Notes: generated by a model not told the origin, from the letters alone. DNA of 64,000 bases from Aminithiophilus ramosus (GCF_018069705.1 NZ_CP072943.1:2047453-2111452); one strand, 5' to 3'. Shown: positions 10,338 to 18,261, numbered from the stretch's first letter. Translations and numbers: made by a program.

Positions 10338-10829
10338 GTGGAAGGAGAACGAAAGGAAACTTCGAGAACGATAGCGCTGGGCGCCCTCGTGGCTGCCGCC
10401 GTGGCCGTGGCCACGATGATCCACATTCCCGTCCCGGGCTTTCGCCTCTACTTCAACTTCGGTGAGGGCGTCCTCTACGTCGCCGCCCTCACCTTCGGAG
10501 CCCGCTACGGCGCCGCAGGGGGATTGGGCGCCGCCCTGGCCGACCTTCTCCTGGGCTACCCCCTCTGGGCCCCTCTCACGCTGGCCATCAAAGGCGCCGA
10601 GGGGTACGTCGTCGGCCGTCTCGCCCCCAGGGGACGGATCGTCGCCCTCCTGGCCGGCGCGACGATCATGATCGTCGGCTACACGACGGCCGCCGGCTTT
10701 CTCTACGGCTGGAAGGCCGCTCCCGTCGAACTGGCCACGGACCTCGTCCAGACCGGGATGGGAGGGGCCTTCGCCCTCTTCTTCGTCCCCCTTCTCAGGA
10801 GGCGCCTTTTTCTTCCGGAGACGAGGTGA
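10338..10829 (+). CDS. ECF transporter S component (vitamin/micronutrient uptake), substrate unknown
   Basis: 163 aa starting at a GTG with AAAAGGAG nine bases upstream. It is almost entirely membrane: five to six hydrophobic stretches, with the ECF S-component signature (LYFNFGEGVLYVAALTFGARYGAA, GALADLLLGYP and IKGAEGYVVGRL cores). These proteins bind a small ligand and work with a shared EcfA/A'/T energising module. None is encoded here, so this is a solitary group II-type S component. The ligand cannot be read from the sequence. No known riboswitch was recognised in the 168-bp upstream gap. Its 3' end overlaps the convergent D-glutamate cyclase-like gene by 35 bp. Confidence 0.85.
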   Translation: MEGERKETSRTIALGALVAAAVAVATMIHIPVPGFRLYFNFGEGVLYVAALTFGARYGAAGGLGAALADLLLGYPLWAPLTLAIKGAEGYVVGRLAPRGRIVALLAGATIMIVGYTTAAGFLYGWKAAPVELATDLVQTGMGGAFALFFVPLLRRRLFLPETR

Positions 10830-11682
10830 ACGTCCTCCAGAGGCTCTGAAGCTCGGCGACGAGCTCGCACTGCACTTCGAGGGGGAAACCGTCGACGGAG
10901 GGCTCGGGGAGACCGGAGACGCCGTCGACGGCTCCGGCGGCCACGAGTGCCCGCAAAAGCCGCTCCTCCTCGTCGGGGTCGTGACCGAGCCAAATCCCCC
11001 TCCGACAGGAGAGAAGGGCACCGAGGGCGTAGGCCCCCCAGTTGGAGACATCGACGGCCAGAGCGACGTCGGCCGGGACACAGCATAGGGAAGGGGCGAA
11101 TTCGGGACGGGTGGCGGAAAGCCCCTCCAGGAAAGAGGCCATTCCCGCCTCGTTGCCGCCGTCTCCGATGGACAGGAGAGAGACGCCGCGAAGAGGGGCC
11201 TCTAGGGCGGCTCCGTCGAGAGGAGCCGTGACGGAGGAGATGTCCCGCCCCCGCATGTTGCGGAAGGTCCCGTCGCGACAGCGGCCGGGGCGCTCCACAT
11301 AGAGAAGGAGATCGGGATCCCAGGACCAGATTTCCCCGGGCTCGTCGACGCAGAGGAGGGGGGGGCCGTCGCCGAGGGCGGCGGCCCCGGCGGCGACGAC
11401 GTCGAAGCAGAGCGAGTCGGTGACGACGATCGCTCTTTTTCCGTCCCGCTCCAGGGCCCGGGCGAGGACGAGAGCGCCGCCGGGACCGTCGGTCTCGGCG
11501 GCCTTCGCCTCCAGGACATAGAAGCCGGTGATGACGGCGACGCGCCTCTTTGCCTCCAGAAGGGCCAGGGCCTCCGTCCAGTGATCGGACCTGCCCATCG
11601 GGGAGGCACCCCGACGGGGACGGTCACTGGCCACCAGACCCATCAGGCCATGGACCCACGCCTCCTCTTTCACTCGTCCCAC
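10795..11682 (-). CDS. D-glutamate cyclase-like protein (DUF4392 family)
   Basis: 295 aa. Two stretches match the DUF4392/GLUCM family: VAVITGFYVLEAKAAETDGPGGALVLARAL (about 48-77), with the ETDGPxGA motif, and SIGDGGNEAGM (about residues 170-180). The characterised mitochondrial homologue converts D-glutamate to 5-oxo-D-proline. A role in D-amino-acid or peptidoglycan-derived glutamate metabolism is an inference from family. The gene starts one base after the pfkA stop codon and is probably translated from the same transcript. It ends tail-to-tail within the ECF gene. Confidence 0.8.
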   Translation of the reverse strand: MGRVKEEAWVHGLMGLVASDRPRRGASPMGRSDHWTEALALLEAKRRVAVITGFYVLEAKAAETDGPGGALVLARALERDGKRAIVVTDSLCFDVVAAGAAALGDGPPLLCVDEPGEIWSWDPDLLLYVERPGRCRDGTFRNMRGRDISSVTAPLDGAALEAPLRGVSLLSIGDGGNEAGMASFLEGLSATRPEFAPSLCCVPADVALAVDVSNWGAYALGALLSCRRGIWLGHDPDEEERLLRALVAAGAVDGVSGLPEPSVDGFPLEVQCELVAELQSLWRTFTSSPEEKGAS

Positions 11683-11683
11683 C

Positions 11684-12643
11684 TCAGATGCTGAGCTTCT
11701 CGACGAGATCGAGAAGCTCCGTGTTCAGCTCTTTCTTCTGCTCCCAGGCCAGCGAGAGGGGCACCAATTCCATGCCTCCTCGGCGGTAGGCGGCCATGAC
11801 GCCCGTCTGCCCCTCGACGAGGCCCGTCAAGGCGGCGGCTCCCATGCGGGAGGCCAGGACGGCGTCGAAGGCCGAGGGGCTTCCTCCGCGCTGGATGTGT
11901 CCCAGGACGGTGATCCGCGAGTCGTAGCCTCCCGTGTCGAGAAGCTGGCCGGCAAGCTCGTGGGCCGCCATGACGCCCTCGGCCAGGACGATCAGGGAGT
12001 GGGTCTTGCCCCTCTTGCGGGCATAGTGCAGCTTGTCGCAGAGACGGGGCAGATCGACGGGCCTTTCGGGGACGAGGACATATTCGGCGCCGCTGGCCAC
12101 GGCCACCTCGAGGGCCAGGAAGCCGGCCTCCCTTCCCATCACCTCGATGATGAAAAGGCGATCATGGCTGCTGGCCGTGTCGCGGATCTTCTTGACGGCC
12201 TCGAGGACGGTGTTGAGAGCCGTGTCGAAGCCGATCGTCATGTCCGTTCCGGCGATGTCGTTATCGATCGTCGCAGGAACGCCGACGACGGCGAAACCGC
12301 GCTGGACGAGTTCCCAGGCTCCCCTGAAGGAACCGTCGCCGCCGACGACGACCAGACCGTCGATGTCGAAGCGTTTGAGCTGCTGGAGGGCCTCGTTGAT
12401 CCCTTCGGGGCGGCGGAAACGCTCGCTTCGGGCCGTCCTGAGGATGGTCCCCCCCCTGTGGATGATGCCGCCGACGGAGCTTTTGGTCAGGGGGATCAGG
12501 TCCCCCTCCAGAAGCCCCTCATAGCCCCTCCGGACGCCGACGACCTCTATATCCCGGAAAATCGCCGATCGGGCGACGGACCGTACGGCGGCATTCATGG
12601 CCGGAGCGTCGCCTCCGCTGGTCAGAACGGCAATACGTTTCAT
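11684..12643 (-). CDS. pfkA: 6-phosphofructokinase, ATP-type
   Basis: 319 aa, the standard bacterial PfkA length. Glycolytic enzyme phosphorylating fructose-6-phosphate. Visible motifs are LTSGGDAPAMNAAVR at the N-terminus, VVGGDGSFRGA (a Gly rather than Asp at the ATP/PPi-discriminating position), the catalytic loop TIDNDIAGTDMTIGFDTA, and MGREAGFLAL for the sugar phosphate. AAAGGAGG precedes the ATG. It is followed without a gap by the D-glutamate cyclase-like gene. Confidence 0.97.
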   Translation of the reverse strand: MKRIAVLTSGGDAPAMNAAVRSVARSAIFRDIEVVGVRRGYEGLLEGDLIPLTKSSVGGIIHRGGTILRTARSERFRRPEGINEALQQLKRFDIDGLVVVGGDGSFRGAWELVQRGFAVVGVPATIDNDIAGTDMTIGFDTALNTVLEAVKKIRDTASSHDRLFIIEVMGREAGFLALEVAVASGAEYVLVPERPVDLPRLCDKLHYARKRGKTHSLIVLAEGVMAAHELAGQLLDTGGYDSRITVLGHIQRGGSPSAFDAVLASRMGAAALTGLVEGQTGVMAAYRRGGMELVPLSLAWEQKKELNTELLDLVEKLSI

Positions 12644-12726
12644 CCTGGGCCTCCTTTCTCGTTTCCCACGCCGTTCATCCTAGCATGGGCGGACCGGCGG
12701 CGGAAGGGACCCGCCCCGTGAGGGCA

Positions 12727-14034
12727 CTACTCTTCTTCGCGGAAACGCCTCCAATACCCCTTCAGCGGAGCCGCCAGACGGGGCTCTTCGCCGAGGCGGC
12801 CCGGGAAGTAGTAGCGCCGGATCTCTTTCATGTAGGCCTGGGGAACCCAGTGGCGCTCGTCGTCATGGGGGTAGAGATAGCCCGTCCCATGAGGTCGGAG
12901 CGGCTCGGGCACCTCCTGCAGGGGACCCGATTCGGCGTCGGCCACGGCGGCGTTGACGGCGCGGTAGGCGCTGTTGCTCTTGGGGGCCAGGGCCAGATAG
13001 AGGGCCGCTTCGGCGAGGATGATCCTCGCCTCGGGATAGCCGACGCGATCGGCGGCCTCGGCCGAGGCCGTGGCGATGAGAAGGGCGCGGGGGTCGGCCA
13101 GCCCCACGTCTTCGGCGGCGAAGATGAGAAGACGACGGGCGATGAAGCGCAGATCCTCGCCGGAGGCGACCATCCGTCCGAGCCAGTGGAGGGCGGCATC
13201 GGGATCGGAACCGCGCAGGCTCTTGATGAAGGCCGAAATGACGCCGTAGTGGTCGTCCGAGGCCCGATCGTAGCGGCGATAGGCCCCGGGAAGGGAGGCG
13301 CCCAGGGCCTCGACGGTGAGACGACGCCCCATGGAGGCCGCCAGGGAGCTCACGGCGACTTCGAGACGCGTCAGGGCCTGGCGGGCATCTCCGCCGGCGC
13401 TCCGTGCCAGGGCCAGGAGCGCCTCTTCGTCGGCCTCGACGGACAGGGCGCCCATTCCCGACTCGACGTCGGAGAGGGCGCGACGGAGAAGGGCCGTCAG
13501 TTCCGCCTCTCCTAGAGGCTGAAGCTCGTAGACGACGAGGCGGGAGAGAAGGGTCTTGTTGATCTCGAACCAGGGGTTCTCCGTCGTCGTTCCCACGAGG
13601 ATCAGGTCGCCCCTCTCGACGGAGGGAAGAAGGGCGTTCTGCTGCGATCGGTTGAAGTGGTAGATCTCGTCGACGAAGGCCAGGGCGGCACGGCCGCCGT
13701 TGCGCTCCTTGAGGGCCAGGGCCTCGTCGACGAGCTGGCGGAGATCGCTCACCTTGGACGTCACGGCGTTGATCTCCAGAAGAGACCGCCCCGTGGCCTG
13801 CGCCATGAGCCGGACCAGCGTCGTCTTTCCCACGCCGGGGGGACCGTAGAGGATGGAGCCCGGCACCCGTCCCGCCTCGAGGAGACGGCGCAGGGGGGCT
13901 CCGACGCCGACGAGGTGGCTCTGCCCCAGGAAGTCGTCGAGGGTCCTGGGCCTCATCCGATCGGCCAGGGGGCGCTCCCAGGGGCCTTTAGGCCTGGCTT
14001 CCCCGGGAAAGAGAAGGGTTCCGTCCTCGCTCAC
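12727..14034 (-). CDS. rarA: Replication-associated recombination protein RarA/MgsA (AAA+ ATPase)
   Basis: 435 aa from a GTG at 14034 whose last bases overlap the HAD stop codon (GTGA). A longer open frame to 14328 exists but is only the shadow of the HAD gene. Walker A is YGPPGVGKTT, Walker B is FVDEIYHFN (most relatives have DEIHRFN), sensor 1 is LVGTTTENP, and the clamp-loader-like C-terminal region follows. It ends with PLKGYWRRF. RarA acts at stalled replication forks. It is coupled to an HAD phosphatase and lies downstream of the 6S RNA; I recall a comparable 6S RNA-rarA neighbourhood in Bacillus. Confidence 0.95.
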   Translation of the reverse strand: MSEDGTLLFPGEARPKGPWERPLADRMRPRTLDDFLGQSHLVGVGAPLRRLLEAGRVPGSILYGPPGVGKTTLVRLMAQATGRSLLEINAVTSKVSDLRQLVDEALALKERNGGRAALAFVDEIYHFNRSQQNALLPSVERGDLILVGTTTENPWFEINKTLLSRLVVYELQPLGEAELTALLRRALSDVESGMGALSVEADEEALLALARSAGGDARQALTRLEVAVSSLAASMGRRLTVEALGASLPGAYRRYDRASDDHYGVISAFIKSLRGSDPDAALHWLGRMVASGEDLRFIARRLLIFAAEDVGLADPRALLIATASAEAADRVGYPEARIILAEAALYLALAPKSNSAYRAVNAAVADAESGPLQEVPEPLRPHGTGYLYPHDDERHWVPQAYMKEIRRYYFPGRLGEEPRLAAPLKGYWRRFREEE

Positions 14035-14984
14035 CGCAGGACGCCTCCGAGCCAAGGGGCGATCTCGACCTCGCCTCCCTCCTGCTCGACGACGGAGACG
14101 AGGGGATAGCGCTCCCCGATCAGGTGGCCGACGGCGAGGGAGAGAGGCTCGCCCATCCACCGCCTCGCCAGGGCGGCCGACGCCTTCCACTGCAAGGGAG
14201 AGAGGGTCGCCCCCGGAGGGACGGTCAGTCGCCCCACGCCGAGCGAGGCCATCTCCAGGGCGCAGCCGATCGGGTCCGCCTCGGCCTCGGCCAGGGAGAC
14301 CGACAGTCCCCAGGCCCGCTCCAGCCACGGCCGCCCCCGCTCACGGACGAGGTCGCGGTATTCCCAGGGGACGAGGGGCTCAGGATCGGAGAGAGAGTCG
14401 ACGAGGTCGGTCAGGGCGGGGAAGGCCACGTCGGGCCAGTCGATCCACGAGGGATCGGCGCGCTGGACGAGAACGGATCTCATGCCGGCCCGCCGGGCCC
14501 CGATGAGGTCGTAGAGGAAGTCGCCCACGAAGACGGCCGACGACGGGTCGACGCCGAGGGCGTCGGAAGCGCGCCAGAGCGCCTCGGGAGCGGGCTTGAC
14601 GGGACCGTCGTCGCGGCTGAGCGTCACGGGTGGCAGGACCAGGCCGATCCGCGAGGCCGCTTCCTCCATGGCGCCGCGGAAATTGCGGGAGACGACGGCC
14701 CAGGGCAGCCCCCTTTCGGCAAGCCAGCCCAGGAGCTCGTCGGCTCCAGGGACGAGAGTGGCCTGCCGGGCGCCTTCCATTTCGAGAGCCTCCACGTCGC
14801 GGTGAAAGGCCCGGCGCTCCTCCTCGGGAAGCCCTTCGGCCGCCTCGAGGAGAGGGACCCGCCGCCCCCCGAAATAGCGGCGACGGAGGGGGCCGAAATC
14901 GAGACTCGTCTCGGCCAGAACGCCGTCCCAATCGAGCAGAAAGGCCGAAGCTCCGGCCGGATGCCAAAAGGGCGCCGCAATCAT
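14031..14984 (-). CDS. HAD-superfamily phosphatase with extra C-terminal domain
   Basis: 317 aa from the ATG at 14984 (MIAAPFWHPAGASAFLLDWDG). The longer TTG start at 15017 lies in the U-tract of an intrinsic terminator and is unlikely. HAD motif I is FLLDWDGVLAE, motif II is VVSRN, the motif III lysine is in DGPVKPAPEA, and motif IV is VFVGDFLYDLIGAR. The Asp-Gly after the nucleophile position fits a phosphoglycolate-phosphatase-like subclass. About 120 residues follow the HAD core (from about 195) and resemble nothing I can name. It is translationally coupled to rarA. Confidence 0.82.
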   Translation of the reverse strand: MIAAPFWHPAGASAFLLDWDGVLAETSLDFGPLRRRYFGGRRVPLLEAAEGLPEEERRAFHRDVEALEMEGARQATLVPGADELLGWLAERGLPWAVVSRNFRGAMEEAASRIGLVLPPVTLSRDDGPVKPAPEALWRASDALGVDPSSAVFVGDFLYDLIGARRAGMRSVLVQRADPSWIDWPDVAFPALTDLVDSLSDPEPLVPWEYRDLVRERGRPWLERAWGLSVSLAEAEADPIGCALEMASLGVGRLTVPPGATLSPLQWKASAALARRWMGEPLSLAVGHLIGERYPLVSVVEQEGGEVEIAPWLGGVLR

Positions 14985-15016
14985 ATCCTCCCCCCCTTTG
15001 AAGACGAATGAAGACA

Positions 15017-15045
15017 AAAAAAGGGTGCGAGTTCCCTCGCGCCCT
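15017..15045 (-). terminator. Strong intrinsic terminator immediately 5' of the HAD-rarA genes
   Basis: A 9-bp GC-rich stem (15024-15032 with 15037-15045, one G-U pair, loop of 4) is followed on the minus strand by seven consecutive T (15023-15017). It lies 33 bp before the HAD start codon, between the 6S RNA and the gene. It could end 6S RNA precursors, or act as an attenuator for HAD-rarA. Confidence 0.8.
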
Positions 15046-15208
15046 TCCTGTCGAAAGAAAGATCCTTTGACCGAGACGGAGGCCGCCTCTTTCCCTTCGA
15101 ACCCATCAAATGACGGGACCCTCTCGCCCGGAACGGGAAGCGACCACCAACACTTCCCCGTCTGCCACGCTCGCGAAAAGGAGAAAGGGACCTGAAAAGC
15201 ATTCCGTC
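15046..15208 (-). other. Unassigned 163-nt leader/spacer between 6S RNA and terminator
   Basis: No credible protein-coding frame. On the minus strand it contains an imperfect hairpin (ACGGGGAAGUG paired with CGCUUCCCGU, one bulge, around 15125-15156) and purine-rich stretches. With the terminator that follows, it has the layout of a transcribed leader. It matches no riboswitch, T-box or RNA family that I can recognise. Confidence 0.4.
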
Positions 15209-15393
15209 AAAAACCCCGCAATGCCGTCGCATGAAGGCCTTGACCCGGTCCCTATAAGAATGGAAGCCTTCCCCTCCTTAGCTTCGGTGACGAACAGGCG
15301 TCTCCTCTGCCGGAGCGGAGCCCGGCCTCCGCAGGTTCGAGTGTTGGCTCAAGGCACTTCATACATGTCAACGAACACCGCAGGGATTTTCTT
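15209..15393 (-). ncRNA. ssrS: 6S RNA
   Basis: About 185 nt on the minus strand, from the predicted start downstream of a TATAAT box to a T5 run. The 5' strand carries CCCTGCGGTGTTCGTT then GTGCCTTGAGCC, the hallmark of one side of the 6S central bubble. The 3' strand carries GTCAAGG, TGCGACGGCAT and TTGCGGGG, matching conserved 6S 3' elements. The two ends pair: AAAATCCCTGCGGTGT with GCATTGCGGGGTTTTT (one U-U mismatch, several G-U). An internal GC-rich stem (GGAGGCCGGGCTCCGCTCCGG region) is also present. 6S RNA mimics an open promoter and sequesters the housekeeping RNA polymerase holoenzyme. Exact ends are estimates. Confidence 0.88.
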
Positions 15394-15399
15394 TGCCCC

Positions 15400-15427
15400 A
15401 TTATACCACGGCAGACGGAAGTCTCAA
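15400..15427 (-). promoter_or_regulatory. Strong sigma-70 promoter for 6S RNA
   Basis: TTGAGA (15427-15422), a 16-base spacer and a consensus TATAAT (15405-15400) on the minus strand. Transcription should start about seven bases downstream, at the AAAG/AAAATCCC 5' end of the 6S RNA. The -35 box overlaps the stop codon region of the upstream nucleotidyltransferase gene. Confidence 0.85.
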
Positions 15428-16083
15428 CGGGGGAGCTCCTCGGGAGAAAAGAAACGTTCCAGAAGATAGACCTGCTCCCGGAGAAAAAAACGCTCCATCT
15501 CGGAGGGATCGAAGGGCTTGAGCAGGGTGGGACAGATGTCGTTTCTGGCGTCGTCGAAAAAGGCCAGGCTCTTCACGAGATGGTAGGCGTTGATCCGACG
15601 GCGGGGAAACTTGCTCTCGACGAGGCGGAAGAGGTCGCGGGGCGTCAGCCCCTGACGGGCCAGCTCGTAGAGGTCGATGAAATCCTTGAGGGCTCCTCGA
15701 TCGGCCAGGGCCGCCAGCTTCATGACGCCGATGTCGACAGGCGAGGCCAGACGGAGCGCCTCCAGATCGGGAACGAAGAGAAGGGGCCGGAGGAGCGGAT
15801 TGGGATAGTGAAGCCACGTCACGCGGACGCCGTCGAGAACGGCGTGAAAGGTCCCTCGGGCCGTCTCGGAGATGACGAGGGAGCCGATCCCCTCGAGGCG
15901 ACGGCGAAGACCCTCGATATCGAAATCGTCGGGAACGAACCAGTCGAAGTCCTCCGAATGGCGATGGCCGAAGAGCAGGGCCAGAGCCGTCCCTCCGGCC
16001 AGATAGGCCCCGGAGACGGGAGGCGTCTCGACGAGCCGCCTCAGAAGTACCCGTCGCGGCTCGTCGAGAATGTCCCAAAACAT
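15424..16083 (-). CDS. AbiEii/AbiGii-type nucleotidyltransferase (toxin-like)
   Basis: 219 aa from the ATG at 16083 ([11 protein letters not shown]), preceded by GGGGGAG; the open frame upstream (to 16125) lies within the partner gene. The nucleotidyltransferase core is visible as YLAGGTALALLFGHRHSEDFDWF: the GG[T]A motif and the S-x-D-x-D metal site. Further on, SPVDIGVMKLAAL and LKDFIDLYEL follow the AbiEii pattern. Family members act as toxins in type IV-like modules or have housekeeping roles. The gene overlaps its small upstream neighbour by 43 bp, which supports a two-gene module. Not confirmed as a toxin. Confidence 0.82.
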   Translation of the reverse strand: MFWDILDEPRRVLLRRLVETPPVSGAYLAGGTALALLFGHRHSEDFDWFVPDDFDIEGLRRRLEGIGSLVISETARGTFHAVLDGVRVTWLHYPNPLLRPLLFVPDLEALRLASPVDIGVMKLAALADRGALKDFIDLYELARQGLTPRDLFRLVESKFPRRRINAYHLVKSLAFFDDARNDICPTLLKPFDPSEMERFFLREQVYLLERFFSPEELPR

Positions 16084-16343
16084 CGCATCTCCCCCTCGTC
16101 GAGGCCGAAGAGGTTCTGCCAGCACCGGGCCGTCTTCGGCGTCAGCCTCCGGCTTTCACGGACGACCGTCGCGATCTTCTGCCGGCCGTAACGATCGACG
16201 ATCCATCGCAGATGCCCCTCGTCGCCCCAGTTGAGGGCCCGCTCGACGATAAGGCGCCAGTGACGCCCGCCATCGAGCTGCTCCCAGTCGACGTCCCAGA
16301 AAAGGGGACGGAAGCTCTCGGGAAGGGGTCCGCCGTCGGTCAA
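16041..16343 (-). CDS. Small partner of the AbiEii-type nucleotidyltransferase (DUF6922-like)
   Basis: 100 aa from a TTG at 16343 (GGAGGAG upstream) whose bases overlap the wecB stop codon (TTGA). The sequence begins with [23 protein letters not shown], continues with [22 protein letters not shown] and ends with a [17 protein letters not shown] segment. This arrangement (LFWDVD... ERxLxxGD... W... SRRLxPKxAxxW) is typical of a small helical family that frequently precedes AbiEii-type genes. It may be the antitoxin, or may recognise the target. A much longer frame (to 17609) is a shadow of wecB. Confidence 0.72.
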   Translation of the reverse strand: MTDGGPLPESFRPLFWDVDWEQLDGGRHWRLIVERALNWGDEGHLRWIVDRYGRQKIATVVRESRRLTPKTARCWQNLFGLDEGEMRCFGTFSTSRDGYF

Positions 16344-17488
16344 GAGAGGATCTCCTCCCCGGCCGCATAGACCCAGTCGGCAGGGCGGGGGCCGCAGCCC
16401 AGACGCCAGGCGACGGCGCGGGCGATCCGCTCCCCGGCCCGCCCGTCTCCGTAGGGATTGGAGGCCGCCGGAATCTCTCCGGGCCTTATGCCCCTGTCGA
16501 GGAGCAGAGAGAGCTGGGACCGGACCCCGTCGGGGTCGGTGCCGACAAGGCGCAGGATTCCCGTCAGGAGCCCCTCGGGGCGTTCCGTCACGTTTCTCAG
16601 CACCGCCACGGGGACCCCCAGGGAGGCGCCCTCCTCCTGGAGGCCGCCCGAGTCGGTGACGATGAGACGGCTCGCGGCCAGAAGGGCGGCCATCTGACCG
16701 TACTCCAGGGGATCGAGGAGGACGAAGTTGGGCACCTCCGAGAGGACGGGGACGACGGCCTCGCGGACGACGGGATTGAGGTGAACGGGATAGACGAACA
16801 GATGATCGGGGAAAGCTCGGGCCACATCGGCCAGCGCGCCGGCGAGGGCACCGAGGCGGGGCCAGTTTTCGCGGCGATGGAGCGTCACCGCCACCACCTC
16901 CCCTCCTCGCGGCAGGGGAGGAAGCTCTCCCCTGCCCGCGGCGAAGCGGATGGCGTCGACGGCCGTCTGGCCGGTGACGACGAGGCGATCCGGGTTCTTG
17001 CCCTCGTCGAGGAGATTCCTCCGGGCCCCCTCCGTGGGGGGAAAATCGAGATCGGTGATGACCGACGTGAGGCGGCGGTTGGCCTCCTCGGGAAAGGGCT
17101 CGGCGAGACGGTGACTTCGGAGTCCCGCCTCGACGTGGCCGACGGGGATGCCCTCCAGAAAGGCGGCCCAGGCGACGACGAACGTCGTGAGCGTATCGCC
17201 GTGGACGAGGACGTAGCGGGCCTCCATCTCCCTCAGAGCCGAAGCGGCCTGGGGCAGGATGCGGGCGGCCAGCTCGGGCAGGGACTGACGTTCCGTCATG
17301 ACCTCCAGGTTCCGCTCGGCCTCGAGACCGAAGAGTTCCATCGCCTGGAGGAGCTGTTCCCGATGCTGTCCCGACAGAAGCACCAGAGGGGCAAGACCCT
17401 CCGTCTTTGCCATGGCCAGATATACGGGCGCCATCTTGATCGCCTCGGGACGGGTCCCGAAGGCCAGAACCACACGTTTTCCCGTCAA
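16340..17488 (-). CDS. wecB: UDP-N-acetylglucosamine 2-epimerase (non-hydrolysing)
   Basis: 382 aa, standard length. Produces UDP-ManNAc from UDP-GlcNAc for surface polysaccharide. The N-terminal [13 protein letters not shown] is diagnostic; [28 protein letters not shown] and the [14 protein letters not shown] motif follow. It begins 18 bp after the ATPase gene and ends overlapping the small DUF6922-like gene. No other polysaccharide gene is next to it. Confidence 0.95.
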   Translation of the reverse strand: MTGKRVVLAFGTRPEAIKMAPVYLAMAKTEGLAPLVLLSGQHREQLLQAMELFGLEAERNLEVMTERQSLPELAARILPQAASALREMEARYVLVHGDTLTTFVVAWAAFLEGIPVGHVEAGLRSHRLAEPFPEEANRRLTSVITDLDFPPTEGARRNLLDEGKNPDRLVVTGQTAVDAIRFAAGRGELPPLPRGGEVVAVTLHRRENWPRLGALAGALADVARAFPDHLFVYPVHLNPVVREAVVPVLSEVPNFVLLDPLEYGQMAALLAASRLIVTDSGGLQEEGASLGVPVAVLRNVTERPEGLLTGILRLVGTDPDGVRSQLSLLLDRGIRPGEIPAASNPYGDGRAGERIARAVAWRLGCGPRPADWVYAAGEEILS

Positions 17489-17506
17489 AGCAACGCTCTC
17501 CCGTCT

Positions 17507-18109
17507 TTATGAAGGTTCGTGGCGGAGCCGAGACGAGGTCTCGACCCCCTTTGCCGACGAGGCCGCCCCGATCTCCTCCAGGTTTTCCGACAGGTAGGAC
17601 CGAAGCCACTGGGCCACGTCGGGCGTCCGAAGCATTTCGCGATCTTCCAGCACGTCGACGATCTCCTTGCTGTCGAAGACGAATTCCCGATCGTCGACGC
17701 GATGGCGGTAGATCCAGCGGATCTGGGGATGGCCCGCCAAAAGCGTCACGAGCGTCGAGGCGACGTCGCCCAGAGGGGGCCGGTCGATATGATCGTAACG
17801 GAAAGAGGCCTTCAGTTTCGTGCCCTCGCCCAGCCGCGATTCCAGAGTGAGGCCGCCGCCGCAGGCCTCGGCCGCCTGTTTCAGGAAGGGAATGCCCAAT
17901 CCGACGCGTCGCGTCGTACGAGTCGTGAAGAAAGGGTCGTAGACTTTGGAGCAGCGGTCCTCATCCATCCCTCGGCCGTCATCTTCGACGGAGAGAAGAA
18001 GCCAATCGTCGCGCCGAAGCTCCTCGAGAAGGATCGTGACCGTGTCGGCATCGGCTACGGCGCTGTTCTCGGCGATATCCAGGATATGGCAGGAGAGATC
18101 TTCTAACAT
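17507..18109 (-). CDS. GHKL-type ATP-binding protein (histidine-kinase-like ATPase domain)
   Basis: 200 aa. N box HILDIAENSAVADAD (about 8-22), G1 box VEDDGRGMDE, a G2-like GLGIPFLKQAAEACGG, and LESRLGEGTKL. There is no HisKA/phosphoacceptor domain. The C-terminal ~85 residues (from RPPLGDVASTL) form a conserved extra module found in stand-alone ATPases of anaerobes; I recall relatives near hydrogenase or NADH-oxidoreductase genes. The target is unknown. Its ATG overlaps the stop of a possible 52-codon gene. Confidence 0.82.
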   Translation of the reverse strand: MLEDLSCHILDIAENSAVADADTVTILLEELRRDDWLLLSVEDDGRGMDEDRCSKVYDPFFTTRTTRRVGLGIPFLKQAAEACGGGLTLESRLGEGTKLKASFRYDHIDRPPLGDVASTLVTLLAGHPQIRWIYRHRVDDREFVFDSKEIVDVLEDREMLRTPDVAQWLRSYLSENLEEIGAASSAKGVETSSRLRHEPS

Positions 18110-18261
18110 GGCCGATCCTCCATCGCACGCGACGAAAGGGGCTCTTCCCCCGGCAGACGACGGACCGAGCCGCCGAAGAAGCCGGAAGGCTCCTCCCCGT
18201 CGATGTCGCTCACGCCTTCGGGCCCGATCGTCTTCCGTCCCTTAATCTGCAAGGCTGCCAT
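18103..18261 (-). CDS. Possible small protein (52 aa) upstream of and overlapping the ATPase gene
   Basis: An ATG at 18261 with GGGAGAAG upstream opens a 52-codon frame ending TAG at 18103, overlapping the ATPase start by 7 bases. The product starts MAALQIKGRKTIGPEG and contains SDIDGEEPSGFFGG. Third codon positions are strongly G/C like the neighbours, and the overlap is the same kind of coupling used throughout the window. No family recognised. It could also be a chance open frame in GC-rich DNA. Confidence 0.4.
   Translation of the reverse strand: MAALQIKGRKTIGPEGVSDIDGEEPSGFFGGSVRRLPGEEPLSSRAMEDRPC

Noticed and set aside
14035..14328. 98-residue N-terminal extension of RarA
   Set aside because: It is the out-of-frame HAD sequence; the conserved RarA start follows a GTG overlapping the HAD stop.
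14981..15232. 83-aa ORF between HAD and the nucleotidyltransferase
   Set aside because: It covers the terminator, the leader and part of the 6S RNA; composition is not protein-like.
16344..17609. Long open frame upstream of the DUF6922-like gene (to 17609)
   Set aside because: Shadow of wecB in another frame; real start is the TTG overlapping the wecB stop.
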